64,000 bases of DNA, taken from assembly GCA_040081465.1 (NCBI GenBank), contig JBEBGL010000003.1:124001-188000 (forward strand), read 5' to 3'. The notes below the pieces were generated by a model that saw only the letters and a list, made by a program, of their open reading frames with translations, ran no database searches and had not been told where the DNA came from. Shown one piece after another: positions 35,401 through 42,650 of the stretch. How positions within the stretch are numbered: the first letter of the stretch is position 1; every line of letters starts with the position of its first letter. This DNA comes from UBA668 sp040081465. Lineage in GTDB: Bacteria; Actinomycetota; Acidimicrobiia; Acidimicrobiales; Ilumatobacteraceae. Made by a program: the position numbers and the translations under genes.

Positions 35401-35607
35401 CGCTTGGTCAACCCCGCGACACAAACGTCGGATCGCGTGCGCGTGATTGGGTCGCTGACCGACGAGCAGCTCCTCGAGTGCCATGCATTGGGCATTGAGG
35501 TCGATCTTGTGCAGCCGGTCGCCGACGCGATGGTGGAATTGCGGCGTTGGGTGCGCGAGCAGGCAGTCAGCTGGACCCGTCACCGCCACGGTCGGCTGCT
35601 CGACTGA
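32440..35607 (+). CDS. putA: Bifunctional proline dehydrogenase / P5C dehydrogenase
   Basis: A protein of about 1055 residues converting proline to glutamate. The FAD-dependent proline dehydrogenase barrel is in residues 60-430 (YVSLKVSAVVANLD, RIVKGANLAMERVE, VGFASHNLFDLGWAL). The aldehyde dehydrogenase domain spans 500-960, with APWNFPFAIPAGG, LGETSGKNA and the catalytic C726 in GQKCSAAS. A C-terminal tail of about 90 residues follows. There is no N-terminal DNA-binding domain, so it is not the autoregulatory type. The frame is open further upstream but overlaps greA; the GTG at 32440 (MQSAERLLADSLAS) is chosen. Confidence 0.95.
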   Translation: MQSAERLLADSLASMSRRERRQQARLAALVSDPALRALTFALTDEVLRFRGNRRAARRFRRIVSDVGVPRSLGPLDRTALRLGLVASGPLPWLVMPLMRRRIVRESNGVVLSADDPAFSDHVARRRRDGFRLNVNVLGEAILSDAEADQRLAMVRARIARTDVDYVSLKVSAVVANLDVLAFDHSVGRICERLRVLYRDAESAMPRAFVNLDMEEYRDLALTVEALTTVLDEEEFVQVDAGVVLQAYLPDSHAACAQLCRWAVARRARGGGELKIRIVKGANLAMERVEAELHGWPQAPYMTKLEVDASFKRLVEAALDPLSSPAIRVGFASHNLFDLGWALSFAPEQSERVDIEMLEGMAPAQSRAVRKAAGELLLYAPVVRNEDLAASIAYLTRRLDENTSPDNFLRALFTLRPGSAEWLDQRERFETAMAMKDSVSTESRRTQDRTQPVSLGVAAFENCADTDWTQHVNRRWVERELAVWTPQPFPRVETSLEIEEAVATAVRSATEWAKVSFADRRRLLADVADEMERSRGRTLALMAHTACKTIQEGDAEVSEAIDFARYYGWCTNAMEARAARGRDFRPLGVVVVAAPWNFPFAIPAGGVLAALAAGNAVILKPAPEVVEVAYELASQLWRAGVPRELVQFIACPDNDVGRALITHDDVDTVILTGALETAQMFRSWKPSIRILGETSGKNALVITAAADEDAAIRDLVKSAFGHAGQKCSAASLAIIEASVYDDPLFQNRLAEAVLSVRVGAAADLSTMTGPLISAPSPKLLRALTTLEPGETWLVEPRLLDERAHIWSPGVRAGVSEGSWFHVTECFGPVLGLMRARDLDHAIALQNATAFGLTGGIHSLDDQEVTHWLDRVEVGNAYINRHITGAVVQRQPFGGWKQSSVGCGPKAGGPFYVEAFGRWFGGSDGEAEFQRVWGEYFAVDHDPSGLACERNFLRYRPLPSVGLYVADDADPAAVEIAVMAARVAGVTATRLVNPATQTSDRVRVIGSLTDEQLLECHALGIEVDLVQPVADAMVELRRWVREQAVSWTRHRHGRLLD

Positions 35608-35650
35608 CGAGTCAGGCCGATACCGTTTGCCCATAGTTCGAAAGGCAGAC

Positions 35651-36649
35651 ATGGCGAGTAAGTCACATCGAGTAGCGGTAATCGGGGGCGACGGAATCGG
35701 CCCGGAAGTAACTGCCGAGGCGCTGAAGGTCGTGCGCGCGGCCGGCGTCGCCATCGAGACAACCGACTTCGATCTCGGCGGCGCGCGCTATCTGCGCGAC
35801 GGCGAGATTCTGAGTGACGAGACGCTGAACCAGTTACGCGGCTTCGATGCGATCTTGCTCGGCGCAGTCGGCATTCCGCAGGTCGCGCCGGGTGTGATCG
35901 AGCGCGGGTTGCTGCTGAAGCTGCGTTTCGAGCTCGACCTCTATGTCAACCAGCGTCCGTTCATTGGCACTGCGCCGGGTGGCACGAAGCAGCACGACTT
36001 CGTCGTGATTCGCGAGAACACCGAAGGCCCGTACGTCGGCGAAGGTGGCGTGTTGCGCAAGGGCACACCGCACGAGGTCGCGACGCAGGGTTCGGTGAAT
36101 ACGCGCATGGGCGCCGAACGCGCATGTCGTTACGCGTTCGAGATGGCGATGGGTCGCCGCAAGCACGTCACGTTGGTGCACAAGACGAACGTGTTGACGT
36201 TTGCCGGCGACTTGTGGCAGCGCGCGTTCGATGCTGTCGCCGCCGAATATCCGACGGTCGCGACGGCGTACAACCACGTCGACGCCGCGTGTATCTACTT
36301 CGTGCAAGACCCGCATCGTTACGACGTCATTGTCACCGACAACCTGTTCGGCGACATCCTCACCGACCTCGGCGGCGCGGTCAGTGGCGGTATCGGGATC
36401 GCAAGCAGCGCGAATCTGAATCCAGCGCGTACCGGCCCAAGCATGTTCGAGCCGGTGCACGGTTCCGCGCCAGACATCGTCGGCACTGCGACGGCCAACC
36501 CGATCGCCGCGATTCTTAGCGCTGCGCTGATGCTCGACTTTCTGGGGGAGGGCGAAGCGGGGGATCGCATCCGCACTGCCTGTGCCGAACCTGTTAGCGG
36601 CAGCACCAGCGAGATCGGTTCCAAAATCGCCTCCCGCGTGGCAGGCTGA
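35651..36649 (+). CDS. leuB: 3-isopropylmalate dehydrogenase
   Basis: A 332-residue NAD-dependent decarboxylating dehydrogenase, third enzyme of leucine synthesis. It has VAVIGGDGIGPEVTAEAL at the start, FVVIRENTEGPYVGEGG, the substrate lysine region HKTNVLTFAGDLW and the metal-binding IVTDNLFGDILTDLGGAV. The ATG at 35651 is the natural start; the frame runs back into the putA gene. ilvE follows on the same strand 39 bases on, so the two may form a transcript. Confidence 0.95.
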   Translation: MASKSHRVAVIGGDGIGPEVTAEALKVVRAAGVAIETTDFDLGGARYLRDGEILSDETLNQLRGFDAILLGAVGIPQVAPGVIERGLLLKLRFELDLYVNQRPFIGTAPGGTKQHDFVVIRENTEGPYVGEGGVLRKGTPHEVATQGSVNTRMGAERACRYAFEMAMGRRKHVTLVHKTNVLTFAGDLWQRAFDAVAAEYPTVATAYNHVDAACIYFVQDPHRYDVIVTDNLFGDILTDLGGAVSGGIGIASSANLNPARTGPSMFEPVHGSAPDIVGTATANPIAAILSAALMLDFLGEGEAGDRIRTACAEPVSGSTSEIGSKIASRVAG

Positions 36650-36688
36650 ACAACTACCGACTATTAGCGAGAACGACTAGGGGCAACG

Positions 36689-37606
36689 ATGCCGATTCAA
36701 ACAACTCCCAAGATCTGGATGAACGGCAAGCTTGTCGATTGGGACAAGGCGCAGATCCATGTGCTCACGCACACGCTGCATTACGGCACTGGCGTGTTCG
36801 AGGGCATTCGTGCTTACGAGACGGCGAATGGGCCTGCGATCTTTCGGCTCACCGACCACATCGTGCGCCTGCACAACTCGGCCAAGATCGTCGGGATGGA
36901 GATTCCGTACTCCGTCGACGAGTTGATCGAGGCCTGCAAGGCAACCGTCGCTTCAACCGGTCTGCCCAGTTGCTACGTGCGCCCGATCGCTTACTACGGC
37001 TACGGCGAGATGGGGCTGAACACGATGCCGTGTTCCGTCGACGTCGCGATCGCGTGTTGGCCGTGGGGTGCATACCTTGGCGACGATGCTGTCACCAAGG
37101 GTGTGCGCATGAAGATTTCTTCGTGGACTCGCCACGACCACAACACGATGCCGCCCGCGTCGAAGACCACCGGTAACTACGTCAACAGTTCGCTCGCGAA
37201 GGTCGAAGCGCTGAAGGCTGGGTACGACGAAGCGATCATGCTGGCGCCGAACGGTCTCGTCGCCGAGTGCACCGGCGAAAACATCTTCGCGGTGCGTAAC
37301 GGCATCATGATCACTCCGCCGATCTCGGCTGGCGCGCTTGAGGGAATCACGCAGAACACAGTGATGACAATCGCCCGCGACCTTGGCTTCGAAGCTCGCG
37401 TCGACAACCTGGCTCGCAGCGACCTGTACATCGCCGAGGAAATCCTTGTTTGCGGAACCGCAGCGGAAGTGAGTTCGGTCAACTCGGTCGACGACCGCGC
37501 AATTCCGTGCCCAGGTCCGAAGACGAAGGCCATCGCCGAGGTCTACGCCCGCACGGTGCGAGCGCAAGAAGACCGCTACAAAGACTGGTGCGAACTAGCC
37601 GTCTGA
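36689..37606 (+). CDS. ilvE: Branched-chain amino acid aminotransferase
   Basis: A 305-residue class IV PLP aminotransferase that performs the last step of Leu, Ile and Val synthesis. Recognisable parts are the N-terminal WMNGKLVDWDKAQIHVLTH, GVFEGIRAYETANGPAIFRL, the PLP lysine in KTTGNYVNSSLAKVEALKAG, and AECTGENIFAVRNGIMITPP. AGGGGC precedes the ATG. It is located after leuB and followed by a hairpin terminator. Confidence 0.96.
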   Translation: MPIQTTPKIWMNGKLVDWDKAQIHVLTHTLHYGTGVFEGIRAYETANGPAIFRLTDHIVRLHNSAKIVGMEIPYSVDELIEACKATVASTGLPSCYVRPIAYYGYGEMGLNTMPCSVDVAIACWPWGAYLGDDAVTKGVRMKISSWTRHDHNTMPPASKTTGNYVNSSLAKVEALKAGYDEAIMLAPNGLVAECTGENIFAVRNGIMITPPISAGALEGITQNTVMTIARDLGFEARVDNLARSDLYIAEEILVCGTAAEVSSVNSVDDRAIPCPGPKTKAIAEVYARTVRAQEDRYKDWCELAV

Positions 37607-37619
37607 GCTAGGTGGTCAC

Positions 37620-37648
37620 AAGGAATCCACCGAAACGGTCGATTCCTT
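37620..37648 (+). terminator. Hairpin terminator after ilvE
   Basis: AAGGAATC and GATTCCTT form an eight-base stem, with inner ACCG/CGGT separated by a C-C mismatch and an AAA loop. It lies 13 bases after the ilvE stop and before the converging small membrane protein gene, so it can serve both. No strong T-run follows. Confidence 0.6.
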
Positions 37649-37674
37649 AGGACCATTAGCCCGATCTCGAGCGA

Positions 37675-38160
37675 TCAGCCTTGGTAAGGCGTGTAACCCG
37701 GTGGAACATTTGGCGGATTGGCCTGCTGAAGATCGTCGATCATCGCGCGCAGGCGTGACTCGAAGAGTCGCGACATCTGATGTGCCTCGCCTCCGATTGT
37801 CACCTTGCGGTTGACAATGCCGCTTTCAACGGTGACCGAGTGCGGGTCGACCGGGCCAATCAGTTCTTTCGGTCGTCCGACCCATCGTTTCGACGATGTC
37901 AGAAACAGTTGGTTCTCCGTGCGCACGAGAAACCTGTAGACCATTCCAGATTGCAGACCGAGACCGCCGAGGCCACCAGCGATCGCGAAGTCGAACGGGC
38001 TATTGACTCCGACGATCTTGCTGATGATAAGACCCGCACCAAACCCCAGAGCAAACGTGACCCAAGCCCAAGTTCGTCGGAAGATAACGAGGACTGCATC
38101 ACGCACGGGAGCGCCAACGACGGATTCGGCGGCGTGCAGGATGGATGGCTTGGCGGTCAT
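37675..38160 (-). CDS. Hypothetical membrane protein (161 aa)
   Basis: A 161-residue protein with two adjacent hydrophobic segments (WVTFALGFGAGLIISKIV and FAIAGGLGGLGLQSGMVYRF), then a soluble PH-like part (FLTSSKRWVGRPKELIGPVD, VESGIVNRKVTIGGEAHQMS) and a Pro-rich end (NPPNVPPGYTPYQG). It converges with ilvE. No family is named with confidence. Confidence 0.7.
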   Translation of the reverse strand: MTAKPSILHAAESVVGAPVRDAVLVIFRRTWAWVTFALGFGAGLIISKIVGVNSPFDFAIAGGLGGLGLQSGMVYRFLVRTENQLFLTSSKRWVGRPKELIGPVDPHSVTVESGIVNRKVTIGGEAHQMSRLFESRLRAMIDDLQQANPPNVPPGYTPYQG

Positions 38161-38254
38161 GCGCCGACGTTAATCGTCCGTGGTGCTCGTGGTTTCCGCT
38201 ACCTGTTCCCACGGATGTGACCGCGGCGGTCGCTTTCGAGCGAACAGGTCGGCG

Positions 38255-38623
38255 CTATTGATCGAAACGCCAGCGAGTTGCCCTCAGCGCGAACTCGTCG
38301 GGGCGTTCGATCACGGTCAACGCGAGTGTTGGCGTGACTTCGAAGCATGCGTGTTCGCGAATGAAGTCACCTGCGTCGGGACCCATCTCTTCGTACTTCG
38401 CGATGTATCGCTCGACCCAAGTGTCGATGCGCGCCATGTCGGTCAGTCGCACAGCCGAACCTTGCACCGAAACGCACTCGATCGAGTCGGAGTTGGTGAG
38501 CGCGACACGCGGGTTCGCGGCAACGGTGATCACCCAGTAGTTGCGCGTAGCGATCAAACGCTCGGCAGCCCATGACCAGGGGAGTGCTTCCCACTCGGGA
38601 ACGTCGACCCCATAGTCCGACAT
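38255..38623 (-). CDS. PPOX-class flavin/F420 family protein with internal deletion
   Basis: A 122-residue protein starting MSDYGVDVPEWEALPWSW. The start (AAERLIATRNYWVITV) and later part (AANPRVALTNSDSIECVSVQ, then GSAVRLTD) align with pyridoxamine-phosphate-oxidase-like proteins. The segment usually found between them, with consensus like DGRPHxxPVWG and the SRKARNL strand, is absent, so about 35 residues are missing in frame. These form part of the cofactor pocket. The protein may be inactive or have a different use. An alternative start at 38647 adds eight residues. Confidence 0.7.
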   Translation of the reverse strand: MSDYGVDVPEWEALPWSWAAERLIATRNYWVITVAANPRVALTNSDSIECVSVQGSAVRLTDMARIDTWVERYIAKYEEMGPDAGDFIREHACFEVTPTLALTVIERPDEFALRATRWRFDQ

Positions 38624-38664
38624 CGCCGGCCGTTCACCAATCGGCACGCCTCTAGATGATGCGG

Positions 38665-39693
38665 TCACTTGGCGGGGCGGCCTTTCTTTGCACCTTCCGC
38701 GTCGCGCTTCTTTGCTGCCATTCCTGCCAGGCATTCGGTGAACAGGCGATGAGCGACGTTCACTGTGCAGTCGGCGTGGTCGTACGCCGGCGCGACTTCG
38801 ACTACGTCCATCGCGACGACCTTGTGGCGATACGCCAACGAGCGCACCATGCGCAACAGGTCAGCCGCGACTAATCCGCCAGGCTCGGGCGTGCCCGTTG
38901 CTGGCGCGTACGCCGGGTCGAGCGAATCGATGTCGATGGAGATGTACAAGAACTCGGGACCGTCGAGCGCTTCCGCTACTGCGTCGGCCATCACGGCTTG
39001 AAAGCCGCGTTCCCATACCTCGTCCATCAGGTGCCAGCGCATTCCCTGCTCGGCCATCCAGTCCCACACTTCTTCGCCTGGCCAATGGCTGCGCAGCCCG
39101 ATCTGTATGAAGTTCTTTCCCGGGATCGCGCCCGACTCGATCAGGCGACGCATCGGCGTGCCGTGACTCGCCAAGTTGCCGTCGATCGACTCTGCAGTGT
39201 CGGCATGCGCATCGAAGTGCACCATGCCGACGTTGCCGTAGCCGTACACATCGGCGACGGCGGTCGCTGACGGCCACGTGATCGTGTGGTCGCCACCCAT
39301 CACGAATGGCACGATGTGGCGACTGGCAACTTCGTACACGCGCGCTTTGATGTTGGCAAGACTTTGTTCAACCATTCCGTGTGGGCAGGCCGCATCGCCG
39401 TAGTCCACAACCTCGACCCAGTCGTACATCTCCAACCCCATGCCGAGGTGATAGGTGCCCGACTGATACGCATTCGCGCGCAATGCACGAGGACCGAAAC
39501 GCGCGCCAGGCCGGTTAGTGGTGCCGAGATCGAATGGTGCGCCAACAACAGCGACATCGGGCTGCCACTCGTCGAGTTGCGCGGCATCGGTGAGCAACGG
39601 CCGCTGACCGAAAGTGAGCACGCTGCCGAAGTTGTACCCCTGGTCGAGTTGTTGCTGATAACCAGGCGAGATGTGTCGGCGCGGCGTCGTCAT
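38665..39693 (-). CDS. speB: Agmatinase / ureohydrolase family protein
   Basis: A 342-residue manganese ureohydrolase. Metal ligands are visible in VMGGDHTITW, VHFDAHADTAES and SIDIDSLDPAYAP followed by ATGTPEPGG. The family includes agmatinase, guanidinobutyrase and related guanidine hydrolases, and the exact substrate is uncertain. Agmatinase would give putrescine and so feed the homospermidine synthase at 18.9-20.4 kb. The C-terminus is Lys-rich (MAAKKRDAEGAKKGRPAK), unusual for the family. The ATG at 39693 is chosen over a longer frame without family match. Confidence 0.88.
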   Translation of the reverse strand: MTTPRRHISPGYQQQLDQGYNFGSVLTFGQRPLLTDAAQLDEWQPDVAVVGAPFDLGTTNRPGARFGPRALRANAYQSGTYHLGMGLEMYDWVEVVDYGDAACPHGMVEQSLANIKARVYEVASRHIVPFVMGGDHTITWPSATAVADVYGYGNVGMVHFDAHADTAESIDGNLASHGTPMRRLIESGAIPGKNFIQIGLRSHWPGEEVWDWMAEQGMRWHLMDEVWERGFQAVMADAVAEALDGPEFLYISIDIDSLDPAYAPATGTPEPGGLVAADLLRMVRSLAYRHKVVAMDVVEVAPAYDHADCTVNVAHRLFTECLAGMAAKKRDAEGAKKGRPAK

Positions 39694-39723
39694 GCAACTC
39701 ACGGTAGTCCGTGAAAAGCGAAG

Positions 39724-39770
39724 CGCCCCGGGCTGCGCTGCCAGCCGAAGCCAGCGCGCCGCCCGGGGCG
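39724..39770. other. Long GC-rich hairpin in gene-free region
   Basis: CGCCCCGGGC (39724-39733) and GCCCGGGGCG (39761-39770) are a perfect ten-base inverted repeat. Inside it GCGCTG/CAGCGC pair as a second stem. It lies about 30 bases upstream of the agmatinase start on the opposite side, within a 671-base stretch without coding. It could belong to a structured RNA or to the 5' leader of the agmatinase transcript. Confidence 0.5.
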
Positions 39771-39836
39771 ACCTCTGTGGAGGGTGATCCACCACCGATC
39801 GATTGTCCGGCGTTAGCCTTCTCTCCGACCAATGTC

Positions 39837-39870
39837 ATCGCCCGTCAGAGCTTGCGCTCTGGCGGGCGAT
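39837..39870. other. Second strong hairpin in gene-free region
   Basis: ATCGCCCG-T-CAGAGC pairs with GCTCTG-G-CGGGCGAT around a TTGC loop, giving 14 pairs with one mismatch. CCCTTTGCTGG follows on the + strand, a poor T-run. With the hairpin at 39724-39770 it forms a compact structured segment. Confidence 0.5.
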
Positions 39871-40328
39871 CCCTTTGCTGGCCTCCGTCGCTAGTTACCC
39901 AGCGCCTTCCTCCAACGTGAGACCCCACGTGCCTTGCCATTGTCGGTTTCCCAACCCTGGCCTTGTCGTGCTGGCTGTCGCTGCCTCTGCCCGGTTTCCC
40001 AGGTGAGCTCACCGACATCCCATCGGCTCCCCCGAAGGTTCGCGATGTGGACTCGGAATCATCCCCCGACCGTCCCGCTTTGCCTCGTGCACCCGGTTGG
40101 CCCTCCGCTTCCCCTCGCTCGCCATTGCTGGCTCACTCGGCTGTTCGGCACCGTTCCTCGGGCACCGGTTGGCATGCGCTATCCGGTACGTCGCACACTC
40201 TGAATGAGACGTTTCTGCAGGTCAAGCGGTATTTTCGGTGCTCACAGGGTTATCCGACCGGAAAGCCAGTTATGAACAGAACAATTCGTTCATCCACCGC
40301 GATGCTCACAGGTTGTGCACAGATCGCA
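39871..40328. other. Gene-free stretch upstream of the cimA leader
   Basis: No convincing gene is seen: the open frames have Arg/Pro/Ser-rich shadow-type composition. The right part holds a palindrome ATGAAC-N10-GTTCAT (40272-40293) and a direct repeat TGCTCACAGG (40239-40248 and 40303-40312), followed by a TTGTGCACA sequence. These may be regulatory sites for the cimA promoter. Confidence 0.4.
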
Positions 40329-40358
40329 TTGACACATTGCGCGCGTAGCCGGTTGAAT
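40329..40358 (+). promoter_or_regulatory. Promoter of the cimA leader
   Basis: TTGACA (40329-40334) is followed after 18 bases by TTGAAT (40353-40358). The leader GTG starts seven bases beyond the -10, so transcription should begin at or next to the start codon, giving a leaderless mRNA. The arrangement mirrors that of leuA. Confidence 0.7.
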
Positions 40359-40364
40359 AGAGGC

Positions 40365-40403
40365 GTGAAGTCGCACGTGTTGACCGCGATCATTATTTGT
40401 TAG
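40365..40403 (+). CDS. Isoleucine leader peptide of cimA
   Basis: A 12-codon ORF, MKSHVLTAIIIC, with three consecutive isoleucine codons (ATC ATT ATT) plus nearby Val and Leu, ending in TAG. A 12-pair hairpin (GCGCATGTCGGC / GCCGATATGCGC, 40403-40430) begins at the stop and a terminator follows. It is in the position of an attenuation leader for cimA, 92 bases upstream. Stalling at Ile codons would signal isoleucine shortage, which fits citramalate synthase, the first enzyme of the threonine-independent isoleucine route. A longer frame in the same phase exists but looks non-coding. Confidence 0.82.
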   Translation: MKSHVLTAIIIC

Positions 40404-40433
40404 CGCATGTCGGCCAACGCCGATATGCGCCTG

Positions 40434-40465
40434 CAGCCGCCCATTCGGGCGGCTGTTTCATTTCT
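40434..40465 (+). terminator. cimA attenuator terminator hairpin
   Basis: CAGCCGCCC and GGGCGGCTG form a perfect nine-base stem with an ATTC loop, followed by TTTCATTTCT. It lies between the isoleucine leader ORF and cimA and is the expected regulated terminator. Confidence 0.8.
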
Positions 40466-40494
40466 CCAGACAAGTCGTTAACGAGAGGGTTCGC

Positions 40495-42096
40495 ATGAAC
40501 GAAGTAGCAGAAGTCGAGGTCTTCGACACAACGTTGCGCGACGGCCTGCAAGTTGAGGGAGTTTCTGCAACCGTCGACGACAAGTTGCGCATCGCCGCGC
40601 AACTCGATCATCTCGGCGTGCACTACATCGAGGGCGGATGGCCAGGAGCGAACCCGAAGGACGCCGAGTTCTTCGCACGCGCGTCGAAAGAACTCCGCTT
40701 AGACACTTCGACGATGGTTGCGTTCGGCAGCACGCGGCGCCCGCGCGGCAAAGTCGACGACGATTCGACGCTGCGCAACTTGCTCGACGCGAACACCTCG
40801 ACGGTGTGCATCGTCGCGAAGAGCTGGGACTACCACGTACTTGAAGCGCTACAGACGACGCTCGACGAAGGAGCGGCGATGATCGCTGACTCAGTCGAGT
40901 TCCTCGTCGGCAATGGTCGGCGAGTGATGGTCGACCTCGAGCACTTCTTCGATGGCTTCAAACGCAACCCCGAGTTCGCGTTGCGCGCAATCGAGGCCGC
41001 GATGGTGAAAGGTGCGAGCCATCTCGTCTTGTGCGACACGAACGGCGGCTCACTGCCGCACGAGATCTCGCAGGTAGTCGCCGATGTAAAGCGCCACGTG
41101 GGCAACGACGCGATCATCGGCATCCATTGTCACGACGACACCGGTTGCGCGGTCGCAAACTCGATGGCAGCGGTGCTTGCTGGCGCGAGGCACGTGCAGG
41201 GCACGCTCAACGGTCTCGGCGAGCGCACTGGCAACTGCAACCTGACAACCGTGATCCCCAACCTGCAGTTGAAGCTCGGGATGCGTTGCCTTCCAGAAGG
41301 CCATATCGAACGGCTTTCATCGGTCAGCCATCACGTTGCCGAGATTCTGAATCGCCCGCTGAACCCGCAAGCGCCGTACGTCGGCGCGTCGGCATTCGCA
41401 CACAAGGCGGGTCTGCACGTCAGCGCGATCAAGCGTGCAAAGGATGCGTACGAGCACGTCGACCCAGAGCTAGTCGGCAACGGCACCCGTTTCGTCGTTA
41501 GCGAGATGGCTGGCCGCGCCACGATCGAGATCAAGGCGGAAGAACTCGGCCTGCCGATGGATGGTCCGGCGGTGAACCAAGTGATCGACGACCTTAAGCG
41601 GCTAGAGCATGAGGGTTATCACTTCGAAGCGGCCGACGCATCGCTCGAACTGCTGATGCGCCGCAGCGCGGGGTGGGAGCAGAGCTTCTTCCGCGTCGAG
41701 AGCATGCGCGTAATCACCGACGAAGCGGCGAGTGGAGCGTTCACCACCGAGGCAACCGTCAAGGTGTGGGTTGGTGGAACGGACGGTTCAGGCGATAGCG
41801 GTAAGCGCTACGTGCAAACGGCTGAGGGCAATGGCCCCGTCAACGCAATCGACACTGCGTTGCGTGCCGCGCTCGATCCCACATACCCGCTGCTCTCGCA
41901 TGTGCACCTCACCGACTACAAGGTGCGCATCCTCGACGGTGCAACCGCCACCGGCGCCGTCACACGTGTGCTCATCGACTTCAGCAACGGCGAGCGTTCG
42001 TGGACGACGATTGGCGTCAGCAGCAACATCATCGAGGCCTCGTGGCGTGCCCTTGAAGAAGGTCTTGTTTACGGGCTGCTGCACGCCCCCGTTTGA
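40495..42096 (+). CDS. cimA: (R)-citramalate synthase
   Basis: A 533-residue LeuA-family enzyme that condenses acetyl-CoA with pyruvate. The barrel motifs are EVFDTTLRDGLQVEGVSA, YIEGGWPGANPKD, DTNGGSLPHE, IHCHDDTGCAVANS and LNGLGERTGNC; the C-terminal LeuA dimer/regulatory domain is present (VNAIDTALRAALDPTYPLLS). GGWPGSNPKD-type and HCHNDTGCAVANS-type motifs are those of CimA rather than of LeuA. The isoleucine leader upstream independently supports the isoleucine role. With leuA and leuBCD here, this strain can make 2-oxobutanoate without threonine dehydratase. GAGAGGG precedes the ATG. Confidence 0.92.
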   Translation: MNEVAEVEVFDTTLRDGLQVEGVSATVDDKLRIAAQLDHLGVHYIEGGWPGANPKDAEFFARASKELRLDTSTMVAFGSTRRPRGKVDDDSTLRNLLDANTSTVCIVAKSWDYHVLEALQTTLDEGAAMIADSVEFLVGNGRRVMVDLEHFFDGFKRNPEFALRAIEAAMVKGASHLVLCDTNGGSLPHEISQVVADVKRHVGNDAIIGIHCHDDTGCAVANSMAAVLAGARHVQGTLNGLGERTGNCNLTTVIPNLQLKLGMRCLPEGHIERLSSVSHHVAEILNRPLNPQAPYVGASAFAHKAGLHVSAIKRAKDAYEHVDPELVGNGTRFVVSEMAGRATIEIKAEELGLPMDGPAVNQVIDDLKRLEHEGYHFEAADASLELLMRRSAGWEQSFFRVESMRVITDEAASGAFTTEATVKVWVGGTDGSGDSGKRYVQTAEGNGPVNAIDTALRAALDPTYPLLSHVHLTDYKVRILDGATATGAVTRVLIDFSNGERSWTTIGVSSNIIEASWRALEEGLVYGLLHAPV

Positions 42097-42113
42097 GTGC
42101 CAGACTGAGGCAG

Positions 42114-42650
42114 ATGGCTGCCCCAAGGTTTTCCCCGTCACCCGTTGTTGATACGTCGCGGCGCTACGAGTCGCCGCCCTTCGTGCCCGATGCGTGGGTT
42201 CCCGACCGACCGGCCGAAGTCGTCGGCTTCCAACCGTCGGGCGATCGTCTTGGCTACCAAGGGCCTGATCAGGGCTACGCGCTCAAGCTGGCCAAAGGTT
42301 TCACCGACCGTTTGCAGTTGCAGCCCGGTGAGAAGGCTCACGACGCGATCGCCGGCTGCCTCGGTGTGGCCCTGCGTCGCGCATCGATCTTCGGTCGTGC
42401 GCCCGTGGTGCACGACCTAACCATTGCATTCACGATCTGGGGCTTCCTCGGCCGTCGTCACGCGGAAGAGTTGCTCGAGATGCGTCGCTCGCTGTTCACG
42501 GGAATCGGTCATGGCAACCACTACACCGAGATTCGGGCGATCGCCGACATGGTTCCCGAGTCGACGCTGCGCATGTCGCCGCAACAAATCGACTTGGTGT
42601 ATCCCGCTCAGTGGCGTCCACTGCTTGGACTCGAGCTAGGCGTCGGATGA
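42114..42650 (+). CDS. Hypothetical actinobacterial protein (178 aa)
   Basis: A 178-residue soluble protein starting MAAPRFSPSPVVDTSRRYES, containing VPDRPAEVVGFQPSGDRLGY and LTIAFTIWGFLGRRHAEELL. A GTG at 42093 would add seven residues. Its stop overlaps the ATG of the acyl-CoA dehydrogenase gene. Similar short conserved proteins are found in actinobacteria, but I cannot name the family. Clean codon use and tight spacing show it is real. Confidence 0.75.
   Translation: MAAPRFSPSPVVDTSRRYESPPFVPDAWVPDRPAEVVGFQPSGDRLGYQGPDQGYALKLAKGFTDRLQLQPGEKAHDAIAGCLGVALRRASIFGRAPVVHDLTIAFTIWGFLGRRHAEELLEMRRSLFTGIGHGNHYTEIRAIADMVPESTLRMSPQQIDLVYPAQWRPLLGLELGVG

Noticed and set aside
40240..40320. Cluster of DnaA-box-like sequences (TTATCCGAC, TTGTGCACA)
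   Set aside because: None matches the consensus fully and no dnaA/dnaN neighbourhood is present, so an origin is not supported.
39963..40403. 146-codon frame ending in the Ile leader
   Set aside because: Composition is Ser/Pro/Arg-rich without any fold signal, it spans a promoter, and only its last 12 codons make sense as a leader peptide.
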